DNA of 64,000 nucleotides from Artemisia argyi (taxonomy: Eukaryota > Streptophyta > Magnoliopsida > Asterales > Asteraceae). Below are positions 12,608 through 23,637 of the stretch, piece by piece. The notes under the pieces were generated by a model. The model saw only the letters and a program-made list of their open reading frames with translations, had not been told where the DNA came from and did not search any database. Every line of letters starts with the position of its first letter. The stretch's first letter is position 1. Position numbers and translations under genes: made by a program. The DNA lies in contig CM060692.1 in assembly GCA_030686995.1 (NCBI GenBank), positions 127,735,796 through 127,799,795 of the forward strand. The letters are read 5' to 3'.

Positions 12608-12955
12608 TAGGGCTGAGCAAACGGACCGGCCGGACCGGACCGACCGACAAAACCGACCGGACCGAGACCGACCGGACCGGACCGACCACATTCGGTCCGG
12701 TCCTCGGTCTAAGCTTTTTGCCAAATTCGGTCTCGGTCCGGTCGGTCCGGTCCGGTCCGGTCCGGACCGACCAAAAACCCGAAAAAACTTGCCTAATTGG
12801 ACCGGACCGACCGAAGACCGACCGGACCGAGACCGGACCGAGACCGGACCGACCATATTCGGTCCGGTCTCGGTCTATGGTTTTCCGGTTCTCGGTCTTC
12901 GGTCCGGTCCGGTCTTGGCCGGTCCGGTCCGGTTTCCGACCGATGATCACCCCTA
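12608..12955. mobile_element. hAT-type MITE, GACCGG-rich family, copy 2
   Basis: The ends are TAGGGCTGAGCA and, complemented, TAGGGGTGATCA. The 8-bp target duplication GTTATATA is exact (12600-12607 and 12956-12963). The 348-bp interior is dense GGACCGGACCG / CGGTCCGGTC repeats in opposite orientation in the two halves, as in 11304-11558. Several long open frames on both strands are repeat-encoded artefacts. Confidence 0.9.
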
Positions 12956-13290
12956 GTTATATATCAGAGATTGGTTCTTAGATTAATCGTATTTGCAATA
13001 GCTTAATATATACTTTAAACAGAGAAAATTAAAACCATTCAGACAATTATAAAAAAAAAAAAAACAACAAATTTTCATTCAGATTCACACATTATAATCA
13101 CCTCTTATTAGTAAGATGTGGTAGTCAGATTCAGATGTGAAACATCATCTAACTGAAACAAACACAATCTAAAAAGGTTTTGGCATGTATGATCCAACAT
13201 ATACAACCAACAACGCCTTATTTTGACCAGCATTGAATCTAAACCCCCAAAACACCATCCCCTCAAATCAGAAAACCCCAAAAATAAAAA

Positions 13291-13932
13291 ATGGAAATGG
13301 ATCTAATAACACAAGCTTGTTTCATCATCTCAACAATCATCCTCTTCTTATACATGCAAAAAATCCCCCAAACTTTCCTCACCAAACTCCGTCGCAAAAA
13401 CCAACACCGTTCCAACGCCAAGCGTCACTTCATCATCGGCGCTCAGCTCCTAAACAAATCACGCGCCACCAAAGACCGTACAACCTCCATCAAACTCGCC
13501 AAACAAGCCGCAACCGAAGCCGCCAAATCAATCTCACTCGATCCAACCGACGCGGCATCGTACATACTCAAAGCCTTGGCCCTAGATCAACAGGGTCTGG
13601 TGACGTCAGCAATTGAAGCGTTGGATGAAGCGTTAGGAGACGGGACGGCGAATTCGTTGAGTTATGGTGAGAGGAGTGACGCGTTGTTGAAACGCGCCGA
13701 GATGAAAGTGAAGTTGAGTAAGAGAGGTGTGGTGGATTCGGCGGTTGAGGATTTGGTTGAGTGTTGTAAGTTGAAAGGGGATAATGCGAATGCGTATAGA
13801 TTGTTGGGGGAGTGTTATGAGAAGAAGGAGATGCTGGAGGATGCGGTTGTGGCGTATGAGCGCGCGGTTAGGATTGATCCTGGGTGTGGCGTGGCGAAGG
13901 ACGCGCTGAACCGGTTAAACCAAGTGGAGTGA
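13291..13932 (+). CDS. Membrane-anchored tetratricopeptide repeat (TPR) protein
   Basis: An intact intronless gene of 213 codons. The N-terminus has a hydrophobic segment at about residues 5-22 (ITQACFIISTIILFLYM) followed by a basic stretch (KLRRKNQHRSNAKRH), which fits a signal anchor with the rest in the cytosol. The body is helical with TPR features: about residues 66-118 (AAKSISLDPTDAASYILKAL) and a clear C-terminal repeat at about 167-205 (AYRLLGECYEKKEMLEDAVV then YERAVRIDP). TPR arrays mediate protein-protein contacts, and the partner cannot be inferred. I chose the first ATG at 13291; residue 3 is also Met. Codon usage shifts from C-rich in the first third to G-rich later. There is no operon context, and the flanks are transposon-rich spacers. 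Plant genomes encode similar short TPR proteins of unknown role. Confidence 0.88.
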   Translation: MEMDLITQACFIISTIILFLYMQKIPQTFLTKLRRKNQHRSNAKRHFIIGAQLLNKSRATKDRTTSIKLAKQAATEAAKSISLDPTDAASYILKALALDQQGLVTSAIEALDEALGDGTANSLSYGERSDALLKRAEMKVKLSKRGVVDSAVEDLVECCKLKGDNANAYRLLGECYEKKEMLEDAVVAYERAVRIDPGCGVAKDALNRLNQVE

Positions 13933-14049
13933 TGGTTTAACTCGTTCAACGCGGCTATATTTTGCGTTGTAATATTTATGGGATTAAAGCTTATGGTATT
14001 TGGGTTCATGAGTTTATATGATTCCATGAGTTTATTTTTTTGAGTTTAA

Positions 14050-14236
14050 GGGGGTGTTTGTTTATGCTTATATAGCCGGCTTATGGCCTATGTGGCTTTC
14101 GCTTATGTCTCATAAGCTCACTTTTTTTTTTTTTTTTAAACTTATATAAGCTTATCATGATGTAATAAGCTTATAATTCATAAACCTAAACCAAATAAGC
14201 CGTAAGCCCGCTATATAAGCTTAAACAAACACCCCC
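14050..14236. mobile_element. Tourist-like (PIF/Harbinger) MITE with long terminal repeats
   Basis: The terminal inverted repeats are 27 bp with a single difference, beginning GGGGGTGTTTGTTT and continuing through CTTATATAGC. The target duplication is TAA (14047-14049 and 14237-14239), as expected for PIF/Harbinger. The element is 187 bp and non-coding, about 120 bp downstream of the TPR stop codon, so it may lie within or just past that gene's 3' UTR. Confidence 0.85.
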
Positions 14237-14239
14237 TAA

Positions 14240-16074
14240 CTTAAGTTTAGTTTATAGTTTCTAGTTCATAAACGTATTTACTACCTTTTCGTCATAAAAA
14301 CCTCACAAATAAGAAATAGAAGATACGAGTTTATAAAACATAGGCCGAAATCATATAAACACATATGCTTGTAGATGTATAAACAAGCAAGCATAACATA
14401 TAGGATTGCTGCATTTAGTGGGAGTTTGGATAGTATCTACTTTAAGCAGATAAGCTGTTTAAGAGATAATGTTTAGAGTTGCTTATTTCATGTTTATTTT
14501 CGGGGTTGCAAATTTGTTTCAACGGGTTTTTACTTTTTAGTTTAGATGAGAAGGTAATATGTTGATTGCATCTCAGATAAGGTTTTAAATGTTTTATTTA
14601 GAATAATTAGAATAATTGGTTTACTTAAAATAATTAGTATAAGGAGATCGTCGCATTATTCAAACGCTGCAGACTCATTATTCAACACTGCAGACTGCTT
14701 ATCTTCATGAAAATAAACAAATAGGCTACCGAAGAAGAAAAAGAAAAAAAGCAATCCCAAACGCAAATATATATGTTTTCATATTCAAAGAAGATTTATG
14801 CATCGTCTTCAGGGATGGAACATATAAGGGCCGAGGGGGGTTGTGCCCCCACAAATTTTTTTGATTCTGTATATTTTATACTTTTTTATTTATAATTTCA
14901 GTCATTTTTAATACAAAAATTTTAGCGTTGTGTACATCGAACCTCTTAAAATACTTTACAAGTTGGCCCTTCTAATAAAAACGTTCAAGTTTTGCATATG
15001 ATCATCTTGTTATTTTTCTTGTCAATCATGTGTCTATTTCGTTATTTTTCTTATCAATCAAGTGGTCCTTGAGGTTGCCTGGACTAAAGATTTTCGCCTT
15101 CCATTGGTTCCATGGGTTGTTTACAAATTACAACAGCTTCCATAGCACGCTCTCTGAACGTGAGTATCAAGAATCTAATCATCTATTATAAATTATAAAT
15201 GTAACAAAATCAAAATTTAATATTCAAATTTATGAATAGACATAATGATTTGAGTTTACAAACAGTTAAATCATATTGTAATATATAGTATCACCAACTA
15301 ATACACAAATTAGAATTTCTCAATTAAAAAATTAAGAGTGCAAATTATTTCTTTACTTGATAACTAGGAGAGCATTCTATTTATAGTTAAAAAAAAAAAA
15401 AAAAAAACCATTTTCAAAAATGGTTTTGTGCGAGAGCTAGATCTTTTTTGGGTATATCTGGATTTTCGATTAATTTTAGGGCGATTATCTTTTTGAATAG
15501 CCCGGGTCAGCGTAAGTGAATCTCTTTGGTCACAAAGGGATTAATTGTCTCCCTGTTGGATTCGAACTCTTGACTTCCGCTTTTGCGAGCGCTAGAATTA
15601 TTTATTTTTTTATTTTTATTTTTTTATTATTTTTTTTGACAATAAAATATTTGACAAATGTCTAAAAAGTATGTGAGATTTTTGTTAGACCGGAGTGACA
15701 TATTGTACGACTAAAATGATGTTTTGTAATACGAGTTTTGTCTTATTTGAATAAGTGAGATTTATGATTGACTTTTTGAATAAGATAAGACTGGTCTAAC
15801 AAACATTTTGATTTAGCAAAATAACCAATTTTTGAACACTTGTCAAATTTGTTACGAAGTTGACTATTTTTGTAAATGATTTTTTTATTTTACTAGAAAG
15901 TGAATGCGTATTATGTTTTGTAATTTCTGAATTTTCTCTTTATTTAATGTATTATGTGAGTAGGTGACCCAGGTCAACTCGTACAATCGCATTAATAAAT
16001 AATAACGTGTCTGAAAATTATTCGCTTTTATCTGACCCACCGTGTTGTACAAGTCTTTTGGTGTTAGGCTAGTA
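14240..16074. other. AT-rich spacer
   Basis: No gene is recognised. The stretch includes a C/G-rich remnant at about 14815-14860 that resembles the end of an old transposon, A runs near 15390, and a tRNA-promoter-like sequence described separately (about 15470-15605). The remainder is low-complexity AT. Confidence 0.5.
15470..15605 (-). repeat. Possible tRNA-derived SINE fragment
   Basis: On the minus strand, AGTTCGAATCC (15558-15568) matches the RNA polymerase III B box. An A-box-like TAGCGCTCGCAAAAGCGG lies about 25 bases upstream of it. No cloverleaf, 3' tail or target duplication can be drawn, so it may be a decayed SINE or chance. Confidence 0.25.
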
Positions 16075-16401
16075 GGCAAGGTGACTACACCTTCACAATA
16101 TACATCAGCGCCATATCAGCTTTCTCTCTCCTCTCACTTCCTTTCACCACTCTTCACTTTTTAGAGGGCAAGAAACCTCTAACTTCACCTTTTATTAAAT
16201 ACCCACTTTATAAAAATATACCCCACACACACTCACACACAAAATAAAAAATAATTAATGGGTCCCTTTTTTTCTTTTTCATTTGGTTGTCAGACCACCA
16301 AATTTTATTTTGAGAATTGGTCCCCACACATGATCATGGATGGTAGGCAAGGGAGAAGGAGTGTGAAGTGGGGCCATTTGGTGCTACCTTAACACCTTGC
16401 C
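16075..16401. mobile_element. Candidate MITE with GGCAAGGTG ends
   Basis: GGCAAGGTG at the left and CACCTTGCC at the right form 9-bp perfect terminal inverted repeats. TAGTA flanks both sides (16070-16074 and 16402-16406). The interior is non-coding. The inverted repeat is short and a 5-bp duplication is not diagnostic for a DNA-transposon superfamily, so the assignment is tentative. Confidence 0.45.
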
Positions 16402-16875
16402 TAGTAGCGTTCTTTGCAATACATGACTTCAGAATAAGACAAAAGGGCCTCTTAAAATAGTCAATGTAATTTCTTACCATCCGCACAAACTTTTCCTCTT
16501 TTATATTTTCACCATAATCACTGAGATCAATATTCACCAAAAAATATATGAGTTACACGTCCATACCATTAAAAATTGAAAAAGAAGAAAAAAGATGAAA
16601 ACTTAGTCGTGATTGAAATCACATACTCTGACAATTGACGGGTCAGGTGTGTTAACAACCGACGACCCCCACAGCATACCACATCCTCTAAGAATGATTA
16701 ATGAACAACCAATTAGAATGGTTCAAACCAAACAAAGGGACCCATTGAGACTTCATCTTTTTCAAAAGATATTAGACATGATATTCCCTACACGTATAAA
16801 ATTTTGTTCTTTGCAAGACTTGTGATTTTTTGCTTGACCACCATGTTGTATTGCATTTATTGTTAATAATTATAC

Positions 16876-16998
16876 GAGTACCCGTGTATAGTAACGAGAT
16901 TTATAACGGCAGATAATTATTGTGATACTTTGGTTAAGTGTTTTGTGTAACTATAGCTGTTTGCCGCTAAAAAATCTCGTTTCTATGCATGGGTACTC
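16876..16998. mobile_element. Small foldback MITE
   Basis: The two arms (about 16876-16912 and 16962-16998) are imperfect inverted copies of about 36 bp beginning GAGTACCC and containing AACGAGATTT and CGGCA. The element is 123 bp in all, so most of it can fold into one hairpin. The target duplication is not clear. The sequence is TA-rich just outside the left end. Confidence 0.6.
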
Positions 16999-17047
16999 CT
17001 CCAGTTATTTTTGAAACCTCCAATATGCATACGCCTCTTTTATATAC

Positions 17048-17500
17048 TGATGACGTATAGTTTATATTTGGGCCACGAGCCTAAATGATAAACATTACTA
17101 AGGCCCAAACCCACCACGAGTGGGCTATCATAACAGCGATTTGGGCCGCGTTACCAATGGGATTGGGCTCACGAAAGCCCAAGCCCAACCAAACTATTTA
17201 TGGTCTAGATAAGGATCTTCTATTTACGGATAAAGATCCTTGGACCGGATAAGCACCATACGTGCAAAGAGTAAGAGGCACGAAACCTACAAGGATTCTG
17301 CGCATCTACAAAACCGTAACTCTTTAATATAACCTAAAACCGATTACTTACTCTCACGCCGGAGGATAATCGTGGGAGACAATCCCACGATAAGCCTAAC
17401 GGTGTTTGTTTACTTTCTTAGTGCGCAGGTTTCAAGCATTAAGAGCGAATTGGTACAAGAGCGAGATCCCAAACTAGGAACGCCCAACTTTTGTATCAAC
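17048..17500 (+). repeat. Probable 5' LTR of the Tat element
   Basis: The right end is set by the primer-binding site a few bases downstream. The left end is a guess (TGATGACG at 17048), because the matching LTR is outside the window. The 3' half has the CTCACGCCGGAGG and GTGGGA-type words typical of such leaders. Confidence 0.45.
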
Positions 17501-17503
17501 AAG

Positions 17504-17520
17504 TGGCGCCATCCGTGGGA
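17504..17520 (+). other. tRNA primer-binding site of the Tat element
   Basis: TGGCGCCATCCGTGGGA resembles the TGGCGCCGTCTGTGGGA primer site I associate with Tat-clade plant elements, and it lies where a PBS should be, just after the presumed LTR end and 26 bases before the first ATG of gag. Confidence 0.7.
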
Positions 17521-17546
17521 CCCTACACTAAGAACTTGGAACTAGA

Positions 17547-17873
17547 ATGACGAAGAACAAAAACTCAAGCCAGCGGACTCCGCAATTGGAAAAAACACGC
17601 GGTGACCCCCAGAGGAAGAACCCTCAAGACTCGACCTCTAAACATGCCTATGGAACAACCAGTGTGCCTGGTCACCAAGAAGCGGGACCAACCCTACCTC
17701 TCCCAGCGGTAGAATTGCCTATAAGAACTACTCAAACCACCACGGTGGTCCAAAGCGTTGAAGAACTTCAGCGCATCCTCTTCAATACTCCCCACCAAAT
17801 GACACCTATAGTGGACAACACTGTGCCACCTGGCGCACCCAACCGAGATAGGGCGCCTAATGTTGAGGCATAA
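17547..17873 (+). pseudogene. Tat element, N-terminal gag segment
   Basis: A 108-codon open frame directly after the primer-binding site. It is polar and proline-rich, with no recognised domain, as usual for the extreme N-terminus of Tat Gag proteins. It ends at a TAA and is in a different frame from the main gag segment at 17954, so either a frameshift has separated the two or this is a leader ORF. Confidence 0.55.
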
Positions 17874-17953
17874 ATTCTTGCAGCGGATGAGGACGCACCT
17901 GATTTAACGTAAGTAATTTTGTATCCCAAAATTACGAAACCCTAACCGCCCTC

Positions 17954-20119
17954 ATGCAAGAAGAAGCAAGGAGAAGGTCAAGTATGAGCCTGCAAGCCCG
18001 GCTCAACTTTGGTCCTGAACGCGAAGTATCACCACCGCGCTACCAAAGAGGGGGACGCGAAAATAACGAAAGACGTACCAATATCCATGATAGACTTGGT
18101 ACGGTATCTGACTCACAATACTCGGAGGAATATGAAGATGGCGAGAGGCGCACCAATGTTCACTCCAGACTTGGTAGTCGAAGGATACAAGACAGACTTG
18201 GACGTCAACATTCACCAAGCGAAGGCTCCTCCAGGTCTGGGAGCAGAAGAATGCACGACAGAATAGGAAGGAGAACTTCCCTAAGTGAAAGCCCCTCAAG
18301 CTCTTCCCCTGAAGGAAGCCGGCGCAAGCGCCGCAAAAGAGATAACCTCTCCTCTAGTGATTCCTCGGACAACGAGGACAAAGAGACAGGACACTGGAAG
18401 TCCAAAGGGAGACGTCGCGAGGAAGAGGATGAAGACATATCCCTTCCTTGGCGTCGTCATAAATTTGATGCATTTACAAAACGCATCAGCGATTACTCTG
18501 ATCGTAAGAAAAGGCGCATGCCCACTAATGTTAAAACATATGATGGAACGGGTGATCCTGATGACCACCTAAAAATTTTCGAATCTGCTGCTACTATCGA
18601 AAATTGGCCACAACCTATGTGGTGTCATATGTTTAATTCCACATTAGTAGGGAATGCGCGCACTTGGTTTAGTAAGCTTCCACGTAGGAGCATAGACGGG
18701 TTTGACGAATTACGGAAAGCATTCCGCTTAAACTTCACCCAAAGAAAGAAGTGCGCTAAAAACTCTGTTGAATTAGCCAGAGTAAAGCAGCGCCAAGGGG
18801 AATCAACCAGTGCTTACATGGAACACTTCAAAGATGAATGTATACATGTCAAGGCGTGTCCCGAAGTTCTAAAAATTTCAGGATTCATGAATGGGATTAA
18901 CAACCCAGAACTCATTAGGAAGTTAAACGACAAGGTTCCCAAAACCTTCGATGAACTAATGAAGCGCACAAGATCCTTCATCCAAGGAGAAGCAGCCGCT
19001 GCGGACAGTAAAAAAGGCTACTCAAATTATAGGCAGCAAGAACAGCCTAGGAGACAATCCAATGATCAGAGCAGCAATCGCAGCAAAAATTATCGCAGTC
19101 AGGGAAGTGGACGGGATAATGACAAGTATACCCCCCTCACAAAGACTCCGAGGGAAATATTTGTAACAGAAGGTGCAAACTTCCCAAAACCCCCACCAAT
19201 GCGCACCCCAGAGGACAAGCGTATAGGGAACGGATACTGCGAATACCATGGCCAAAAGGGCCATACCACCAACGAGTGTGTCCAACTACGACAACTAATT
19301 GACAAATTAGTAAAGGAGGGTAGAATGGATCACCTTGTTAAAAACATTAAAGAGGGGAAGGACAAGCAAAAGAATGGAGGTAAAAAAGAGCCTTCCAAAG
19401 ATAAAGCGGACATCATCTACATGATACAGTCATGGCAGCGCAAGACAAAGCAAAAAGTCAGCCAAAAATTCTCTTCAGAGAATGAGATATCCTTCCCCAC
19501 TCTAGCTGCGGACAACGCAATAATAGAGCCACTGACCATTGAGATACATACTGGGGGACACAATATTCGCCGCATGTATATCGATGGAGGAGCATCCGCA
19601 GATATCCTGTATGAACACTGCTTTAAAAGGCTACGACCTGAAATACAGAGCCAGTTAATACCGGCCACGACGTCGCTGACGGGCTTTACAGGAGAAAAGA
19701 TATGGCCTATGGGGCAATTACGTTTACTTGTAGTTGTGGGCGATGAACAACACTCTACAGCAACATGGATAAACTTCATGATAATCAAGTCTCCTTCACC
19801 GTACAACGGCATCATTGGGAGACCTGGAATATCATCCATGTGTGCTGTACCATCCACAGCACATGGAATGCTCAAATTTCCAGTAGAAGGAGGGATTGTC
19901 ACCCTCTACAATACCACGGTACCGCCTAAAGAATGCAATGCGGTAACCAATGAGGTGGAGGAGGTTCCAGAACAGCGCGCAGTAAAAATACCAAACCTAA
20001 AAGTTGCCATTCACCCTGATTACCCAGATCAACAAATATCGATTGGAGGATCTCTATCTGACAAAGGTAAAGCAGCTGTATGCGTACTTTTGCAAAAGAA
20101 CCTAAGTATCTTTGCATGA
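17954..20119 (+). pseudogene. Tat element gag and aspartic protease
   Basis: A frame of 721 codons. Residues about 1-175 are Arg/Ser-rich with a repeated DRLG/HSRLG motif. The retrotransposon Gag domain follows at about 195-350 (TYDGTGDPDDHLKIFES, WFSKLPRRSI, RLNFTQRKK). A zinc-finger-like CEYHGQKGHTTNEC is near 427-440. The protease is about 530-650 with the active-site region MYIDGGASADILY. The frame ends at TGA 20117-20119 inside the conserved sequence SIFA-stop-EPKHMTGVP, where related elements have Trp. The stop is thus a TGG to TGA change, and the same frame continues into reverse transcriptase. Confidence 0.85.
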
Positions 20120-21181
20120 GAACCAAAGCACATGACCGGAGTGCCACGCTCTATTACGAAGCACAAGCTACAAATCCGACAAGGATTTCCGCCAATACAA
20201 CAGAAGAAGCGCGACCAAGCTCCTGATCGCGCAAAAGCCATCTTGGAAGAAGTGCACAAACTGGTAGACGCAGGCATCATGCGGGAAGTCTACTACCACG
20301 ACTGGCTTTCCAACCCAGTAATGGTAAAAAAGAGTGATGGTAGTTGGAGAATGTGCGTAGATTTCACTGATCTTAATAAAGCATGTCCACAAGACTGCTT
20401 CCCGCTACCAGAAATTGACTGGAAGATAGAATCCCTATGCGGATATCCTTTTAAATGCTTCCTAGATGCATACAAAGGGTACCATCAAATTCAGATGGCA
20501 GTGGAGGATGAAGAAAAAACAGCCTTCCACACTAGTCAGGGGGTATATTGCTACACAAAAATGCCCTTCCGTCTAAAGAACGCGGGCGTAACATATCAGC
20601 GATTAGTGGACATGGCTTTTGAAAAATAAGTAGGTCGCAACTTGGAAGTTTATGTTGATGACCTTGTCATAAAGAGTCACACAGAGGACGAATTGGTGCG
20701 CGACATTGAGGAAACGTTCAAAACATTGGAAAAAATAAACATGAAGTTAAATCCCAAAAAGTGCACATTCGGTGCGACAGAAGGCATGTTCCTTGGGTAT
20801 TTGATAGAACCTGACGGCATCAAGCCTTGCCCAGAAAAGACAAAAGCTGTCATCGATCTTCCCTCACCGCGCACATTGAAAGAAGTCCAGTCATTAAATG
20901 GAAAGCTAGCTGGCCTAAACCATTTTTTATCCAAGTCAGCAGACAAATCACTCCCTCTCTTTAAAACACTCACAAAGTGCACAAAAAAGGGAGACTTTCG
21001 TTGGACCGAGGAGGCAGAGGAAGCCTTCCAACAACTAAAACAACACCTTGCATCACTTCCCAAACTTGTCGCACCGCGGCTAGGGGAAGAGTTGATCATG
21101 TACTTATCTGCAACCCATGGAGCAGTTAGCGCAGTATTATTGACAGATAGGAACTCCGTTCAAACCCCCGTATATTTGTAA
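20120..21181 (+). pseudogene. Tat element reverse transcriptase
   Basis: Reverse transcriptase in the same frame as gag-pro, with a TAA at 20627-20629 where related elements encode Gln (CAA to TAA). Motifs in order: SDGSWRMCVDFTDLNKACP, FLDAYKGYHQIQM, TAFHTSQGVYCYTKMPF, the catalytic VYVDDLVIKS just after the internal stop, then FLGYLIEPDGIKPCPEK and the connection region. The frame is lost near 21175 (a one-base deletion after CCCGTATATTT), after which the protein continues in the next frame. Confidence 0.85.
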
Positions 21182-21951
21182 TCAAGGCACTGAAAAAGAC
21201 AGAGACTAACTACAGCGCTATGGAAAAGCTGGTCCTAGCTCTAGTATTCGTAGCTAAAAGACTGCGCAGATACTTTCAAGCGCACTCAATAGCTGTAATC
21301 ACGGACCAGCCCATCAAACAAGTTATCTCTAAACCCGACGCATCAGGACGACTACAAAAGTGGAGTGTGTTGTTGAGTGAGTATAACATCTCGTATAGAC
21401 CACGCACTGCAATCAAGGGGCAGATACTAGCTGACTTTATTGTTGAAAAACCAGATACTGATACTCCACCTTCAACAGGCAAGACATAGTTACAAGAACC
21501 ATGGGTTCTATTCACAGACGGATCCTCATGCGTGGATGGATCAAGCGCAGGCCTTATCCTTACTAATCCAGAGGGGGTGGAATTCACCTACGCACTACGC
21601 TTCGAATTCACAGCCACAAACAATGAGGCAGAATACGAAGCCCTACTCACCGAACTGCGTATTGCAATTCAAATGGGTGTACGTAACCTAGAGGCGAATG
21701 TGGATTCCAGGCTAGTAGCTAACCACGTACTAGGTGAATATGAAGCCAAGGATGAACACATGATCCAATACCTTGTGAAACCAAATCTTTAATTCAAAGC
21801 TTTGATAGGTTTACAATCAAACAAGTACCTAGAGGAGACAACAGGAAAGCCGACGCGCTTAGCAAGATCGCATCTACAAGCTTCGCGCACCTATCAAAAC
21901 AGGTATTGGTAGAAACTTTAAAAAATAAATCAATCTTGGAGATGGAAGTAC
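21182..21951 (+). pseudogene. Tat element RNase H and second, archaeal-type RNase H
   Basis: The first RNase H remnant ends at about 21450 (SAMEKLVLALVFVAKRLRRY, ITDQPIKQVISKPDASGRL, ADFIVEKP). A TAG at 21487-21489 precedes the second domain, which begins LFTDGSS and contains AGLILTNPEGVEFTYALRFE, TNNEAEYEALL and AKDEHMIQYL, the hallmark of the additional RNase H gained by Tat elements. A frameshift near 21785 moves the rest (QVPRGDNRKADALSKIAS) to another frame, which ends at TGA 21954-21956. Confidence 0.82.
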
Positions 21952-21952
21952 G

Positions 21953-23209
21953 GTGATAGAGGAAAAGGATCCCACGTGGATGACACCTATCATTGAATTT
22001 ATAAGCAAAGAAATCTTACCACAAGATCAGAAGGATGCTCGAAGAGTGCGGCGCACAGCGCAGCGATTTGAATTCCGAGATGGCATCCTATATCGACGTT
22101 CATTCCTACAACCTTGGCTCCGATGTGTTGGACCTCTTCAAGCAGATTATGTACTCCGAGAAATTCACTCTGGATCATGTAGCATGCACTCAGGACTACG
22201 GTCCGTAGTGGCGCGCGCCCTGCGATCAGGATATTATTGGCCTACTATGCACCGCGACGCGCGGGATATGATAAAGAAATGCAGTAATTGCCAAGTCCAC
22301 AGGCCAATTCCGCGCTAACCACAACAAGAGTTAACCCCGATTACCTCACCATGGCCATTCTATAAATGGGGCATCGACATCGCAGGCCCTTTCCCAGTTG
22401 CAGCGGGAGGGCTGAAATTCCTCATCGTAGCCATAGACTATTTTACAAAGCGGATTAAGGCAAAAGCAGTGGTGAACATCACCGGCAACCAGGTAAAACG
22501 TTTCGTGTGGGACAATATTGTGTGTCGCTTCGGACTACCTGGGGAAATTATCTCAGATAATGGAAAACAATTCTGCGATAACCCATTCAAAGATTGGTGC
22601 GCGCAATTGAACATCACACAACACTTCGCTTCAGTGAAACACCCACAAACCAATGGCTTGGTTGAACGCGCGAATCGCAGTCTAGGCGAAGGAATCAAAG
22701 CGCGCCTTGACAGACACAAAGGAAAATGGGTGGACGAATTGTCACATGTTTTATGGGCACACCGCATAACAATCAAAACCAGTACCGGAGACACACCATT
22801 CTCCCTCGTCTACGGGACAGAAGCCGTCATACTAGCCGAAATTGGAATGCCAACTATACGTACAGCGGAAATAAACGTCACAACAAATGACGAGGAGCGG
22901 CACATAGACTTGGACCTGCTGGAAGAAAGGCGTGAACGCGCAGCTATACGCGAAGCGAAGGCTAAAGCAAAGATGAAGAAGTATTATGATGCAAAGGTCA
23001 AACACACTTCTTTCAGGCCAGGAGACTTTGTATACCGCGTTAATGATGCAAGCCACGCAGAAGACACGGGCAAGCTTGGACCCAAGTGGGAAGGACCCTA
23101 TGAGGTCACGGATGCACTAGGTAATGGTGCATACAGGTTGCGCGATATGGAAGGTCACGAGCTGGCGCACACTTGGAATATCTGCAATCTAAAAAGATGC
23201 TATCTTTAG
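21953..23209 (+). pseudogene. Tat element integrase
   Basis: An HHCC zinc-binding part (REIHSGSCSMHSG, YYWPTMHRDA, CSNCQVHRP), then the catalytic core with the DDE residues in WGIDIAGPF, ISDNGKQF and NGLVERANRSLGEG, then a C-terminal domain (RPGDFVYRV, GPYEVTDALGNGAYRLRDMEG). One TAA at 22316-22318 interrupts the zinc/core linker in frame (CGC TAA CCA CAA; probably CAA to TAA). Apart from that stop the catalytic residues are intact. There is no chromodomain, in line with the Tat clade. Confidence 0.87.
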
Positions 23210-23483
23210 GAAAGGCTACGGCCCACAAACAGACAATATTGCACTTTAGTACGTGCCTAATAAATGTCTGTCTTAGAATTTTCTTTTCTTTTTTAGGAAT
23301 TGTCGTTTAAAACTTGCAAGTATTAATAAAACGTTGTGGTTTCTAGCTAACTCCATAACACACTTCACTTTATTGCGTACATTTTTATTATGTTTCAATA
23401 TTATTATTTTACATTTTTCCTACATGGCGTGCATGCACTTATTAAGACCCACGATGGCAGAAAGAATGAGTAAACCTACTAAC
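23210..23483. other. Tat element post-integrase non-coding region
   Basis: Non-coding continuation of the Tat element up to the chromovirus insertion point. The final CTAAC (23479-23483) is one copy of the 5-bp duplication whose partner is at 62950-62954. Confidence 0.75.
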
Positions 23484-23637
23484 TGTAACACCCCCTAATT
23501 TGAAATGCGGCAACGGAATAGTAATTAGGGTGTTACGGTGAGGATCGAAGTCATAATGATAGAAAATGGCTCGAAAGAGACGTTTTAAAACATAATTTCA
23601 TTTATAAAAATTCAAATACAAGAGCTCCTTATCAGAG

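Larger units (their letters stand above)
11716..13176. mobile_element. Candidate composite DNA transposon enclosing two MITEs
   Basis: The left end reads GGGCTTGTTTGTTT and the right end, complemented, AGATTGTGTTTGTTT, so the two are similar but not perfect. Both ends are followed by related words (left TCAGATGCGGTCAGA, right GTCAGATTCAGATG). A CT-rich stretch at 11890-12055 repeats CTTCTCCAC. The region also holds the Tourist-like element at 12279-12494 and the hAT MITE at 12608-12955. No clean target duplication was identified, so this is tentative. Confidence 0.3.
17048..23483 (+). mobile_element. Tat-clade Ty3/gypsy retrotransposon, left part (outermost host)
   Basis: Order from the left: 5' LTR, primer-binding site, Gag, protease, reverse transcriptase, RNase H, a second archaeal-type RNase H, integrase. 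The second RNase H and the TGGCGCC-type primer site identify the Tat/Retand/Ogre clade. The element is interrupted at 23479-23483 (CTAAC) by the chromovirus and resumes at 62950. Its 3' LTR lies beyond the window. Multiple stops and frameshifts make it inactive. The exact left boundary is inferred from a TG-starting sequence, since the second LTR is not available for comparison. Confidence 0.85.

Noticed and set aside
12518..12981. Overlapping long frames on both strands rich in Arg, Pro, Gly, Asp
   Set aside because: They are products of the CGGACCGGAC repeats of a MITE; the same happens at 11294-11626.
14815..14860. Possible end of a hAT-like transposon (AGGGATGGA ... GTGCCCCC)
   Set aside because: No matching inverted end or target duplication found within the spacer.
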